In this document: positions 47,645 through 58,667 of the stretch, in pieces | How positions within the stretch are numbered: the stretch's first letter is position 1 | How the letters are laid out: every line of letters starts with the position of its first letter | Assembly (NCBI RefSeq): GCF_001653235.2 | Contig: NC_035795.1 | Span: 186,001 to 250,000, forward strand | Origin: Pochonia chlamydosporia 170 | Lineage: Eukaryota > Ascomycota > Sordariomycetes > Hypocreales > Clavicipitaceae | Direction of reading: 5' to 3' | Length of the DNA: 64,000 nt | Notes under the pieces: model-generated | What the model was told of the DNA's origin: nothing | The model's database searches: none | The model's input: the letters and a program-made list of their open reading frames with translations, nothing else | Made by a program: the position numbers and the translations under genes

Positions 47645-48785
47645 GCAATTTGTACGATTGTGTTTGGTAGCGGTTGTATTAATGTTTGCTGTGATGGATA
47701 TCATCATGTTAATAGCAGGGTTTGATTAGGATCTAACTGAGACTTTCCTTTTCTCTAATTGTTCCATTTCACTCTACATGGCGAAGTATACCAATGTCTG
47801 GTCGCTCTACACCCCAGCAATTGAGACACCTTGGCTTCAATGCTTTGTTGTGATTTCACTCTGCCTAGTTCGCATACTGACAGAAATGATAACATAACGC
47901 AACGGGCTCATTTTGTCAACTTGGGCAGTCTCTTGGCAGCGTCCACAAAGCTCATGCTGCAGCGCGGGTTCAAAAGTATGTGGTCTCTCAAAAGGTATCA
48001 CATGTCGCAGTGTGAGCTACGACATGTCGAGATGTATTAGTGTATACTTAGACATGAGCAAACACGTTTTACGACAGACTGTATATCGTCATGTTCTTTA
48101 TTTTCTTCGCCTAGAAACAGTGAAGCTGAAAGCTCATTTTCTTAGGTGGGTCTTGAATCGTTGATTCTTGTCTTGTTCAGAGTCTAGACTCATTCAACAT
48201 CTCTTCCAATGCCCTGCATCGACAAGGGTCCGCTTTCTAACTGCAATGACGCTTTTCACGGTGCTCGCCATTTGACTCATAATGCCACAACGTAACTCAC
48301 GGTCAAGCACTTGCGAAGCGCTCAAACGGCGATACCGAGCCAAGGCGAAGACTATTCTAACTTTTGTCCCGTGTTCTGTTCATCGTTCATTCCATGACTT
48401 CATTTAAGCCACGCTCGCACCTCGCTCATTGAGCAACCGTTATGCTATCGGGGTTCGGCCCACCTGCGCCTCCGACTGGGATCAGTGAGTTATGCTTGAC
48501 GTAAGGTTATCCAGATTATCGGCAGAACAGCCCCGAAACAGTAGAGCTGAATTGAGATGTTCGCTTCTCGCTCTCAAACTTCCGACCCCGACGGTGGAAC
48601 TTCACAGTTAATGTGGCAGGGAGTTTTGGGCTGCGAGCGATATAAAGTTGAGATCGCAGCCTCTCTGGGAAACGTTACAGCTTCCTAGCATCTTACATCT
48701 CTCACACAGCATATAAGACCCTTTTAAAGCATCACAAGCCAACCTCACAACCTCTCTACGCAGCTCATCCTCTACTCGACGCAGA
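47645..48785. other. Intergenic with repeat copy C and the promoter of the downstream oxidoreductase
   Basis: About 1.1 kb. The repeat occupies 47957-48068. A TATAAAG at 48641 lies about 145 bp before the next ATG and is a plausible core promoter. Confidence 0.5.
47957..48068 (-). repeat. Dispersed repeat of about 120 bp, copy C (inverted)
   Basis: On the minus strand it reads gtttgctcatg, aagtatacactaatacatctc, cacactgcgacatgtgatacctttt, then atacttttgaaccc and gctgcag, the same order as copies A and B. Confidence 0.6.
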
Positions 48786-49811
48786 ATGGCATCACCAGCT
48801 CTACCCGCAACCATGCGCGCCGTCCATCAACCAGACAAGCACTCGCCAGACCTCAAGCTTGTTGAAACCCCAGTTCCCAAACTGTCTCAGCCTTCCGAAG
48901 TCCTCATCAAGGTGGCCGCCACTGCACCTTGCTACAGCGAGCTTACCTGGGTTGGCCAGAATCCCGAATTTTTCCCTCCTGACAAGGAGCCCGTACCCGG
49001 CCAGGATGTTTCCGGCACGGTTGTGCAAGCAGATGCAAACTCTGCCTTCAAACCTGGCGATGAAGTCTTCTGCCGCATCGATGCAACGCGACCAGGCGGC
49101 TTGCGCGAATACACTGTGGCACTGGAGTCTGAGCTCGCTATCAAGCCAAAATCCTTGGATTGGATTTCCGCGACGGCAACGCCCCTCAGCGCACTCACGG
49201 CTTGGCAAGCCCTGTTTGTGAATGGAAGTTTGGAATCGAGTGCCCTCTTTGACGATGCCGAAGCCCGGGAAAGAAACTCCAAGCGCAAAGTACTGATCAC
49301 AGCAGCTGGTGGCAGCGTCGGCGGCTTTGCTATCCAACTTGCTGCTGCGGCTGGTGCCGGCGCTGTTGTTGGTGTTTGCAGCGGCGACAAGGCGGAGCAA
49401 GTTTACGGTCTCGGTGCCTCGGCTGTGGTCGATTACAAGAAGCAGAGCATTGATTCTTGGGTGACGGAAAGTGCAGCAGACAGAGAATTTGATCTCATCG
49501 TGGATTGCGTTGGTGGCGATGCGATGCGTGCCTTTTTCACGGCTGTCAAGGATGGCGGCGAGATCATCAGTGTCAGCGATTTCCCCGACAGAATGCGCCC
49601 AGAAGGAAACAACAAGAAGCTGAAGAAGAGCGAGTTCTTCATCGTCAAATCCCTGGGCAGCCAACTATCGGAGATTGGGCGATTGATTGAGCAGGGGCGC
49701 ATCAAGGCTCTCGTTGACAGTGTATATGACTTTGACGACTTTGAAGCAGCCTTTACCAAGCTCGACCAACGAACTGCCAAAGGAAAGATTGTTATCAAGG
49801 TTAACGTCTAG
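48786..49811 (+). CDS. MDR oxidoreductase, zinc-less quinone reductase / alcohol dehydrogenase-like
   Basis: A single-exon 341-aa medium-chain dehydrogenase/reductase using NAD(P)H. The N-terminal GroES-like half has V-P-G-Q-D-V-S-G-T-V, the position where zinc enzymes carry G-H-E; the Cys/His zinc ligands and the structural-zinc cysteine loop are absent, so this is the zinc-less quinone/enone reductase type. The Rossmann half has I-T-A-A-G-G-S-V-G-G-F-A-I-Q-L-A, then V-V-D-Y-K and F-D-L-I-V-D-C-V-G-G-D. Residues G-K-I-V-I-K-V at the end are standard. It converges on the Baeyer-Villiger-type gene with only 84 bp between stops. Reduction of an enone or quinone, or handling of an aldehyde/alcohol step next to that enzyme, would fit. 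A second Met ten residues in is an alternative start. Confidence 0.88.
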   Translation: MASPALPATMRAVHQPDKHSPDLKLVETPVPKLSQPSEVLIKVAATAPCYSELTWVGQNPEFFPPDKEPVPGQDVSGTVVQADANSAFKPGDEVFCRIDATRPGGLREYTVALESELAIKPKSLDWISATATPLSALTAWQALFVNGSLESSALFDDAEARERNSKRKVLITAAGGSVGGFAIQLAAAAGAGAVVGVCSGDKAEQVYGLGASAVVDYKKQSIDSWVTESAADREFDLIVDCVGGDAMRAFFTAVKDGGEIISVSDFPDRMRPEGNNKKLKKSEFFIVKSLGSQLSEIGRLIEQGRIKALVDSVYDFDDFEAAFTKLDQRTAKGKIVIKVNV

Positions 49812-49895
49812 AATGTTAGACTTAGAATATTGTATAGCGCGAGTTATAATTGTCTGATTGTGGACATAATTCTAGACTTGTATATAGCGAGTAAT

Positions 49896-51741
49896 CTACA
49901 CAAGCACAAATGGATCGTCAAAGTACCACACAGGGTCCCCATCAGGACTGCATTCACAGTGAGTGTACCCATTGCCCATGAATTGAAACCGATTATCCGT
50001 TTTATAGGTCAAGTCATAATCCTCCCATCGAACATTTCGTAGCATTTCAAAGAAATGTAGTCTCGATCCAGGGTATATAGCCGTAACTGGGCCGTGAGTC
50101 TTGCCATTCTTAAACCAGGATCGGCAGGCTACTCAATGTTAGAAATGATGATCTGTAAATACATGGCATAGTATGCTCTCTGTAAAGTATGACCAGAAAG
50201 AGGTGCTGGTCTAGCAGACAATACGTACCTGAACTCCATGCAAGACGCTTCATAAGCTCGTGAGTATGGTTATACAAGTCGGCAACCGCACCCTTCTTGG
50301 GTTCAAACGATTTGATATTCTCAGTCTGAACCTTGTCAATGACCTGGAATATATACCTCGTGTACCACTCCATGATAGGCAAAATTGAGCTGTGGCTAGA
50401 AGGGCTGTTGGGTCCCGTTAAAAGGAACATGTTTGGGAAGTTTTCAGCGGTTATACCAAGATAACCTTTAGGAAAGTCCCCAAATTGCTCTTTGATATTG
50501 GCCCCCTTTCTTCCCAGCACTTTGAAATGCGGCGTAAATGATGTATCGAATCCAGTCGCGCATATGACCACATCCACCTTGTGCTCGACGCCGGATTCAT
50601 CAACCACACCAGTTTCCGTCAGGCGCATAACACTTTCATGCACTACCTTGACGTTTTCTTTAGAAAGACTCTCTAGATACCCTGATCCAGGTGTCATTCG
50701 CCGGCAGCCGAGTGCAAATTCCGGAATCATCTTCTTGGCGAGCTTTTCGTCGTTTAGCTTGTCGCGCATGATACCCGCGATGAGCTCTCTCGAATTCTTT
50801 TGGTCTTTAGAGTGAAGATGCATCAGGTTAAACCGCTTATTCAGTTCACCCTCAATAGCCCGGCAGTACTTGTTGTATTCTTCTTTGTCAGAGGTGAACC
50901 CGTCAATTTGGTCAGACGAGTATTGGAAGTTTGTTCCACCAGGCGCTGCATATTTGGCACCAAACCCGGTCGTAACCCAAACTGGGGAGCGTAGAAAAGC
51001 AGTCATATGCTTCACATGCGGTTGGATATTGGGAACAATTTGTACAGCAGAGCTGCCGCCGCCAATGACGGCGACTGTTTTCCCAGTCAGATCAAAGTCT
51101 GTATCCCACTTGGCTGAGTGCATCAACTTCCCCTTGTAGAGGTCCAATCCGGGGATGGCAGGGTATTTCCAGGAATTCAAGACACCAGAGGCGGATATAA
51201 GAATGTCACACCAGTCATCGATGTGTTGTCCCTCGGGGCTCAAAAGTTTGAGGCTCCAGTGCCCAGTCGCCTCTTCCCAGCTTGCGCTCTCCACCGTGGT
51301 GTTGAATTGGACGTACTTTTCCAGATCGTATTTTGTCGCAACGTCTTTGAAGTATTGCCAGATCTCTTTGGACGATGAATAATAGGATGACCAATTTGGA
51401 TTGCGTGCCCAGGTAAACTGATAGGAATGACTGGGGATATCACAGGTGCAGCCCGGGTATCGATTCTCGAGCCATGTGCCACCTATGTCGGAGTTCTTTT
51501 CGTAGATTTGGAGATCGACATTGTCAAGCAGACGCTCTGATTTGTACGCAATCTGTAGTCCCGCAGCGCCTGCGCCCACGCAGACGATTCGCAGCTGTCT
51601 CTTGGTGAACAAAGGCTCCTCGCTGATGCGGTATCCATCAAAATCTTGGTTGTACCATGAGTTCTCATGAAGTGCGTCGGATGCTGGCACAAGACCTGGG
51701 TCTGGGACGCCACTTATTTCCATGATTCTTCCCGGAGCCAT
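49896..51741 (-). CDS. Baeyer-Villiger-type FAD monooxygenase
   Basis: A class B flavoprotein that would insert oxygen next to a ketone, giving an ester or lactone with NADPH and O2. Exons 50229-51741 and 49896-50128 join in phase to 581 aa. The FAD site V-G-A-G-A-A-G-L is at residues 55-62, G-G-T-W-L-E-N-R-Y-P-G at 88-97, and the NADPH site G-G-G-S-S-A-V-Q at 227-234. The fingerprint F/Y-x-G-x-x-x-H-x-x-x-W is present as Y-K-G-K-L-M-H-S-A-K-W-D (202-213), supporting a Baeyer-Villiger enzyme over a simple N-oxidising FMO. The C-terminal exon has S-W-F-K-N-G-K...Y-P-G-S-R-L-H-F, typical of fungal members. Without that exon the protein would read into a short unrelated tail. It is divergent from the Fe-ADH gene. 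Confidence 0.9.
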
Positions 51742-52358
51742 GATTACTATTGAAGATTTGATGACCTGGAGTTTGGTAAGAGCAGAGGCATTTAGCTACT
51801 TGTCACAACTTGATGGCCGTGGGATGACTTTGCAGCGACTACGTAGTTATAGGAAAGGTGGTGCATGAACGTCGTCTGAGTAATTTGTGAAACCTCATGC
51901 TTGGGAGCACAACATCGGAGTCCCATTTGCCGACGCCCGAGAGGTCGTTAAGTGATAAAGTCCATGGACTTCTTTGCAGTCGACGGGAGCAATCCCGAAT
52001 GGTGACACCCCATTAACCCCCATGGCGACCTGCGTGTTGCCGACAGATGCGACATACGCGATACGTCCGACACAACAGCAAACAATTTGGGGGAGTGGAT
52101 TATTAGTGCTTATCAACCTCTTTAGCAGGTTAATAGTGAGCCGAAACTACTCCACAACTCCAAAAGCTCAACATTACGCAACTGAGAAGCATCATGGATG
52201 CGGGGCATTTGTACGACCAAGCGACTTCATCTTAAAAGACAGTACTACATCCGACGCCTGTACTCTAGCCAAACAGTTTCATATAAGGTGATACACTTTT
52301 TTACACTACAAAGCTAATTACTGGCCCGTCGAAGATTGGACTAATAGTGAGGGTTAGG
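51742..52358. promoter_or_regulatory. Divergent promoter, monooxygenase / Fe-ADH
   Basis: 617 bp between two divergent starts, no exon. Probably holds sites for the regulator at 53785-56049; I found no convincing paired CGG motif. Confidence 0.45.
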
Positions 52359-53756
52359 ATGGATAGCCCAGAGACATACAAGCCAGCTTTCACTGAGCCT
52401 CCAGGAACAAACTTGGCTGGGATTCCTATTCAAGGGCTCGTTCTACCCTCCCCGTATGTATCATACGGACTGCCGTATCAAGTATCATGCGCCAGGCATG
52501 TTAAAGACACATTTAATGCGTCAAAAGTATACATTATCGCATCAGGTTCACTTGCGAGAAACACAGACCGGCTGGATCGTCTAGTCGAAGCTTTGGGGAA
52601 AGATGCAGTAGTGGGAATTCGTCGGGGAATCACGCCTCATACGCCCTGGAGCGAGATCTTGAGTATAACTCAGGAATGCCAACTCTGGAGCAGATTGTGT
52701 GGTGACCCTAGGAGCGGGGAGTGTCACGGACGGAGCCAAACTCGTCGTATTGGTGAGTTTGCCCCCAAATATGACAACACTTATTCCATACTAATATTCT
52801 GCGAAGTGCTTGGCAAACGATATCACAGAACCTGCTCAGCTTGCTCGGTATTCGGTTGAAAGCAACGATATTCCTGCAAACGTCAGAGCCCCAACTGTGC
52901 CGTTGATAAACATCCCGACCAGTCTGTCGGGCGGCGAATACTTTAGTCTTGCAGGTGGCACGGATGACTCAACACATCATAAACAGGGCTTTCTGCACTC
53001 TGGCATGGGATCAAAGTTGATCATCCTCGATCCAGAGCTTTGTACTCTCACGCCCGAGTACCACTGGCTGAGTACCGGTGTGAGAAGCATCGATCACTGC
53101 GTGGAAGCCCTTTGCTGCCTGACTGCCACTCCGGCTTCTGATGAAAGGGCGGAACGTGGATTGAAGTTGCTCGTGCCAAATCTGTTAAGGTGCAAGGCTG
53201 ATCCAAGCAATGTAAAAGCCAGGCACGAATGCCAGATGGCTGTCAATCTCGCCATGTGGAACGTTCGAGCCGGTATTCCAATGGGCGGAAGTCATGCCAT
53301 TGGCCATCAATTGGGTACGTCATGAATGCTTTTATTTCTCTTTCCCTTTCCGAAACGTTTTGCTTACTCTGAAAAGGACCGCTTGGGGTTCCTCACGGGG
53401 TCACTAGTTGTATAATGTGTCCCGCCGTTATGAAGTACAATATTCAGCATGGCTCAGGAACTCCCGAGATTGAAGCTCGCCAATCAAAGGTTAGAGATAT
53501 CTTGTGGTCAGAAGAAGAGGTAGCCAAAACTCTGAGAGCTGCCGGGCTATCTCCAGAGTCCTCGGATCTTGGCGATTTACTAGATGTAATCATCCGAGCC
53601 CTCGGCCTGCCAAGGACTTTGAGTGAGCTCAAAATAGCCAAGGATTTGCTCCCTGCACTATCCCGACGTGCTCTTGATGACTTTTGGGCGCCGACAAATC
53701 CGGTTCCATTACTAAAGTCAGAGCAAGTCCAGGAGATATTAGAAGCCGTAGCGTAA
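52359..53756 (+). CDS. Iron-containing alcohol dehydrogenase, maleylacetate reductase-like (one frame break)
   Basis: A group III Fe-ADH family protein. Exons 52359-52752, 52807-53314 and 53377-53756. The N-terminal half has R-R-G-I-T-P-H-T-P-W-S-E, then the nucleotide site L-G-A-G-S-V-T-D-G-A-K. Metal-binding histidines appear in G-G-S-H-A-I-G-H-Q-L-G and, across intron 2, G-V-P-H-G-V-T-S, as in maleylacetate reductases. Exon 1 has one base too many: the frame upstream of T-Q-E-C (52676) does not match the frame reading G-A-D-C...L-G-A-G-S, and the shift lies at about 52679-52680 (CC). Without correction exon 1 enters a wrong frame. The coding sum is 427 codons plus one base, the right size apart from this. 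Reduction of maleylacetate to 3-oxoadipate, or of a related aldehyde/ketone, is the family reaction. Confidence 0.82.
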
Positions 53757-53784
53757 ATGAGACGTGATATTGTTTTAAGGCTAT

Positions 53785-56049
53785 CTAGACGATTGAGAAA
53801 TAGCAGCCAAACATTTTCATCGACAAGTCTCGATCATCAACCCGCATATTCTTCTCGTCTTGTTCCTTTATAAGCTCTCTCAATAAAGTGGCAGCTCTCT
53901 GGGCGTTTCTAGTCGCACCGGAACCAAGCTTAAATGGCGGCAATGTTTGCGTATCGTCTACGTCACATCGAAGCGTTGCTTTGGCTTCACCAAGGGCTTC
54001 AAGCTGTTCAATGGCCCAAGACCTCTGCACAGGATCAGGACACTCGCATCCAAACAAGAACAACGGCCACAACAGACTTGGATGAATGATTCGGCGCAGC
54101 GGTCCGTTTACTTCCTCTCCATATGCCCTCTGAAGATGTAGCCAAACTTCACCTAGTGCGCGGGTAGTGAGAGTGGAATGTGGAAAGTTCCACCAACTTA
54201 CACGATGCAGATACACAAAAAGAATCCAAAAGCTAGCTAGATATACACTGAAAACCTCTTCCAATCTCGTTGCAACGTCGGGTGAAACTATCGCTTTTAG
54301 TTGCTCCGCCGCAATTGAAATGATCGCAGGTCGGTAGTCCCAAAGCTCGAAAAGCTCCAGTTCCAGCTGCTTGCATGCTGTAATCACTTCGTACTCGTCG
54401 TCGCTGGTCAATCGTTTGCGGTGGTGTTTATCATGAGCACTTATGCGCCGACAGTAGGCTTGTGAGGTGAGGTACCACTCTAATGCTGGCTGTAACATGG
54501 TGTTGAGCATTATTTGCTTGACCTTTCCAAGCTTCAACATCGGCGCATGTAGTGAAACATCGTCTGGTGAGTGGTGCGAAGTATGGGAATCCTCAGGCGA
54601 CATGTCGTCCCATGAGAGCTCCGAATCATTGGGATCTCTACATTGCAAATCGTCGTGACATTGCTCCGACGTAATTTGTGGTTGGTAGTGAGAGACAATC
54701 TCAAGTGATCTCGGTAGCAGGAGGTGTTGGCCACCCAGATGTGTGGCTTTGCTATCCAACGTGTTCAACCATGACAATAGTTGTTGTGAATGTCGGTTCC
54801 AATTCGTGTCAGCGGTAATAATGATTTCAGCAAGATCACGCGGGAAGAGACTGGATTGAGAGTCCTGGTCACGAATGACTTCAAACCACGAGAGCAAAAA
54901 CACTGCAGCGAGGAGATGTTCCCTAGTCTTTGGGTTCAAATCGGGGTGCTTGGCCAACTTCCTGGAAATCTCGTGGCAAGCATCAGCATGTCGCTCCATG
55001 ATTCTTTCTATCAAGGCGTCTCTGCTCTGGCCAGGCTCAGCCGCCAAGTCTTCAATCATGAGAAGCTCAACAACACAAAGTAGAGAGCTGCTCACGGCGC
55101 GCGACTGGTCGCTAAGTTTGCATAGATAGCGCTGCAATCGACGCCAACGCTCGATCCCGCCTATGAGAATAGCGGCAGGAGGTTGAACAATCTTTTGGAA
55201 GAGATGAATTAGTTTTGTGGATTCATCAGAGGATGTTCTCCCGGTCTCGAGCTCGGGATGACCCGGTGATAGGCTCGTGGTTCTTATGCCGCCTTTGGCT
55301 GGTGATTTTGGTTCCCAAGACTCAGCGCCGCTGTTCAACTGCGTGGTTGAGTGAGCAGAGTTCTGTAACACTGCTTGTTGCAAATTGGACGTCGCTTCAT
55401 TGGGCGGACCATTCACTGATATACCAGAATAAGGGGCTGCTGTCCGCGTCTGTGTTTCCAACGACGTGTTCATAGGGCTGGCCATGTCTGTCAACATGCA
55501 AGAAAATTCGCCAGCCCATGATGTGTTTAGGTCTGACAGTATGTCGTTTGCATCAAATCTTCTGGAATACGCCCACGAGAACCCAGCAGGCAGATACTGA
55601 GAAGGAGTAGCGTTGCCACTGCGAGAAATACCGTCCAGAGGGCCAGTCACATTATTATTCTCTGTCCCGTTATATGTCCTCTGCGCACGGTGGAATGCTG
55701 ACAACGTCGAAACGTCTATGCCGTCACCTGGAAGTACTTCGCCGGATGGCCGAGACGGGTTTGGGCGACTTGATGGTTCCCGCTCCATTGAGTTTTCATC
55801 AGGCTGTTCTGGGGCCAACCTCCATCTCTTGGACTCAGGTCTGTAGTAACAATCCAGCCTCAATCTATCGCAGTGGCCGCAAACTGGATGTACTTCATCA
55901 CACCGAACACGCCTTTGTTTGCATATCACACAACCAGCTCGAGACCTTGGTCCGGATCGTCCTATGCGAGGTCTGCTAGCATTCGTCGTTCCCCTCGTCA
56001 TGGCTGTAGCCGCAGTTTGTGACGGCGAAGCTTGGTGTGATGCTCGCAT
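53785..56049 (-). CDS. Zn2Cys6 transcription factor
   Basis: A single-exon 754-aa regulator. The N-terminal cluster is C40-x2-C43-x6-C50-x6-C57-x2-C60-x6-C67 with the K-Q-R-R-V-R-C-D-E spacing of the Gal4 family, preceded by a basic R-S-G-P-R-S-R stretch. A long Ser/Asn/Thr-rich linker follows, and the C-terminal half has the alpha-helical region of the fungal-specific type (W-x-R-L-Q-R-Y-L, E-L-L-M-I-E-D-L, W-F-E-V-I-R-D). No classic PF04082 motif set is obvious, so it may be of the acriflavine-sensitivity / PF11951 type. It ends 28 bp from the Fe-ADH stop and is divergent from the MFS gene, placing it in the centre of the cluster it probably controls. Confidence 0.9.
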   Translation of the reverse strand: MRASHQASPSQTAATAMTRGTTNASRPRIGRSGPRSRAGCVICKQRRVRCDEVHPVCGHCDRLRLDCYYRPESKRWRLAPEQPDENSMEREPSSRPNPSRPSGEVLPGDGIDVSTLSAFHRAQRTYNGTENNNVTGPLDGISRSGNATPSQYLPAGFSWAYSRRFDANDILSDLNTSWAGEFSCMLTDMASPMNTSLETQTRTAAPYSGISVNGPPNEATSNLQQAVLQNSAHSTTQLNSGAESWEPKSPAKGGIRTTSLSPGHPELETGRTSSDESTKLIHLFQKIVQPPAAILIGGIERWRRLQRYLCKLSDQSRAVSSSLLCVVELLMIEDLAAEPGQSRDALIERIMERHADACHEISRKLAKHPDLNPKTREHLLAAVFLLSWFEVIRDQDSQSSLFPRDLAEIIITADTNWNRHSQQLLSWLNTLDSKATHLGGQHLLLPRSLEIVSHYQPQITSEQCHDDLQCRDPNDSELSWDDMSPEDSHTSHHSPDDVSLHAPMLKLGKVKQIMLNTMLQPALEWYLTSQAYCRRISAHDKHHRKRLTSDDEYEVITACKQLELELFELWDYRPAIISIAAEQLKAIVSPDVATRLEEVFSVYLASFWILFVYLHRVSWWNFPHSTLTTRALGEVWLHLQRAYGEEVNGPLRRIIHPSLLWPLFLFGCECPDPVQRSWAIEQLEALGEAKATLRCDVDDTQTLPPFKLGSGATRNAQRAATLLRELIKEQDEKNMRVDDRDLSMKMFGCYFSIV

Positions 56050-56857
56050 GACAGCCAGAATTAGATCAGCTCATTAGCCAAGTTGTCGGTTTGACCCAAG
56101 CAGACACCAGATCAAAGGATATAGGAAACACGTTGAGCTTAGGATAGTGGTGTTCATCACGCGAAGCACATGAGGTAGTTCTCACGCATCCCCGTGGAGG
56201 GGGATTTCTTCATCCAAAACTCCGTTCTACATCCGGTCTCAAGTTGGGGTAACCCCACGACATGGCCCAAAGTCTGGGGAACAAAACGTGGCGATCGAAA
56301 GGGCTGTGGGGAATAGCCCCGGATATTATCAACTGGTCTGACGGATTCCATGACTATTGGTCTATAGTGCCAAATAAATCTGCGGAGAACCATGCACTCC
56401 GTAGTCTCCGGGCGATGTCGTCTTCGACCAGTTTGTCCGACAAATCGGAGCTGACAAGCTGGTGCAATGCCCGACTATTCAACCGCCACCCGACTGGTGC
56501 TGTGTCTCAAGCGACGAATTGGTCGGGGTGGTCGCATCTGTCGCGTAATAGCTCACAGATGATGATACGGGCATCTCATGGCAACTCTACTGTCAGGCAT
56601 ATGATGGGTCATGCAAGAATTGTACATTGAGTTTTACTGCAACGCAAATAAACATCAAGTACTTGATTTTAAACACATAAAGTGACAGGTCTCGGATCCT
56701 TACGCGAGCCTCGACCCATAAAAGTATGCCGGCAGATGTGTCAAAACCGATGTTAGTTTGCCATTTCTGAGTTATCACCAACTCCACAACCTCAGAACAA
56801 AAGGAGTCATAGAATACCACACAATTTGCATTGTCTAAACATTGTCGATAATCGGCC
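56050..56857. promoter_or_regulatory. Divergent promoter, regulator / MFS transporter, with paired CGG sites
   Basis: 808 bp between divergent starts. Two CGG-pair motifs lie in the middle: CGG-N13-CCG at 56383-56401 (inverted, with five-base arms cggag/ctccg) and CCG-N6-CGG at 56437-56448 (everted, arms tccga/tcgga). Both arrangements are bound by Zn2Cys6 dimers; identity of the binder is inference. Confidence 0.5.
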
Positions 56858-58667
56858 ATGACAGACACAGAAATGGAGTACAACATTGGCGGCAATCATA
56901 CTGCGAAGAGACAGTTCCGAGCTTACAATGTTCTTGTCATTCTGGCAATGAGCTTCGGCTCGATCGCCATGGGCTACAGCGGCAGCGTCATTGGCGTCAC
57001 ATTGGGCCAGCCTTCGTTTGTTGAATACTTTGAACTGGAGACTCGGTCGAATGGTACGTCCCTGATTTCTGCTATGAACGGGTTGTTCCAGGCAGGAGCC
57101 TTTTTCGGCGCCCTTTTCATCTCCTACGTTGGCGACCGATTTGGTCGTAAAATGAGCATTACTGTTCCTGCCCTGTTGGTGGTAATCTCAGGTGCTTTAC
57201 TTGCTGGCTCAGTTCATATCGGAATGTTCTTGACATTTCGTTTCTTCTCGGGCATGGGATCCTTTTGGTTGCTTGGCGCTATTCCCGTCTGGATGACAGA
57301 GATTGTGCCGCCAAAGAACAGAGGCTTGCTCGTTGATATTCACTCATGCGCCCTCTTGCTCGGATACGCTTCAGCCAGTTGGATGGGATATGCATTCTTC
57401 TTTGTCAAAAGTGTATGTTCTACTCCTTGTCAAATTCTGCAGCAACCAGCGGAAGAGATGACTAACAACCAATTTAGAGCAGTTCATGGCGTGGGCCATT
57501 GGCAATTCAATGCCTCCCAGCTCTAATTGTTTTGTCCGCAATGAGATGGCTACCGGAATCACCCCGATACCTGATTATGAAGGACAAAACAGAGGAAGCT
57601 CGCAAGGTTCTCGGCCGCCTTCACGAGGAGGAGGAAGCCAATTTTGAGTTCAACCAGATCGCAGCGCAGATCAAACTGGACAATGCGCTTCCGCATTCGT
57701 GGTCGTCCTTGATCACAAAGAAAAGTTACCGGATTAGAACATTCTATGCACTCGGGCTGGCTTGCGGTATTCAGTTTACTGGTGTGCTCGTGATCAATAG
57801 TATGGCGTAGTCCCGTTCCCGGAGCCATTAGCTGCTCGAACCGTACGCACATGCAACTGACAAGCGAACAGATTACTCGGCCATTATTTACAGTAGCCTC
57901 GGATTCAATGGTCCTACGATTCTCATCTACGCGGCGGGCTACAACACGCTTGCCTTTGGCTGCGGCTTCATCGCGATATGGCTCATTGACCTGTTCCCTC
58001 GAAACAAGCTCGTCTCATTTGGTACTGCCATAGTTACGTCTTGTCTGGCTGTCGAAGCGGCGCTTGTGGCCAATTTTCCTACTGGACCAGGCCAGAATAA
58101 CGATGCGCTACGAGCAGCCGCGGCTATGACATTCCTCTACGTCGTAAGTTACATCTGCTGATATACGTCCATACTTGGAAATAGTGACTTATACTGACTA
58201 CCTATTGCAGGGCTTTGCTCAATTGTTCCTTGACGGCACCCAGTGAGTACCGGAATTTTACTCAAATCTGTGCATGACTAACGGTCCCTAGATACGTCTA
58301 CTTTGCAGAATTGTTCCCTAACCACTTGCGGAATAAGGGAATGACCATCGGAATGGCTGCCATTTCTCTGATGAACATCATGTGGCTTCAAGCTGCACCA
58401 ACTGCATTTAAAAATATCTCTTGGAAGTTCTATCTCTGCTTCATCATCCCAGCATACCTATTTGCCATAGTATGCTGGTTCTTCTATCCCAATACCAAGG
58501 GACTAGCATTAGAAGAGATTGCCGCCTTATTCGGCGATGATGTGCAGCAAGACGCGTACCCTTCCGCAATTCATGCAGGCCCAGAGCACCACAACATGGA
58601 AAAAGACTCCCAAAACACCAGCGTTGGTACTGTGCATCGGGAGGATGCGAAAACTCACGGGGCTTAG
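56858..58667 (+). CDS. MFS sugar-porter-type transporter
   Basis: A 12-helix membrane transporter. Exons 56858-57412, 57478-57799, 57872-58143, 58211-58242 and 58292-58667 join in phase to 518 aa. Sugar-porter signatures are G-D-R-F-G-R-K after helix 2, F-R-F-F-S-G-M-G, the P-E-S-P-R-Y motif at the start of the middle loop, and F-A-E-L-F-P-N-H-L-R-N-K-G in helix 10-11. The D-F-P-R-N-K loop replaces the usual second G-R-R. Exon 4 is only 32 nt. In the cluster it would bring in the substrate; the sugar-porter fold in fungi also carries quinate, inositol and aromatic compounds, so sugar transport is not implied. The C-terminal tail is long and hydrophilic. Confidence 0.9.

Noticed and set aside
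47957..48068. tRNA or tRNA-derived element suggested by gggttcaaaag
   Set aside because: No A box at the right distance and no cloverleaf seen; kept only as a repeat.
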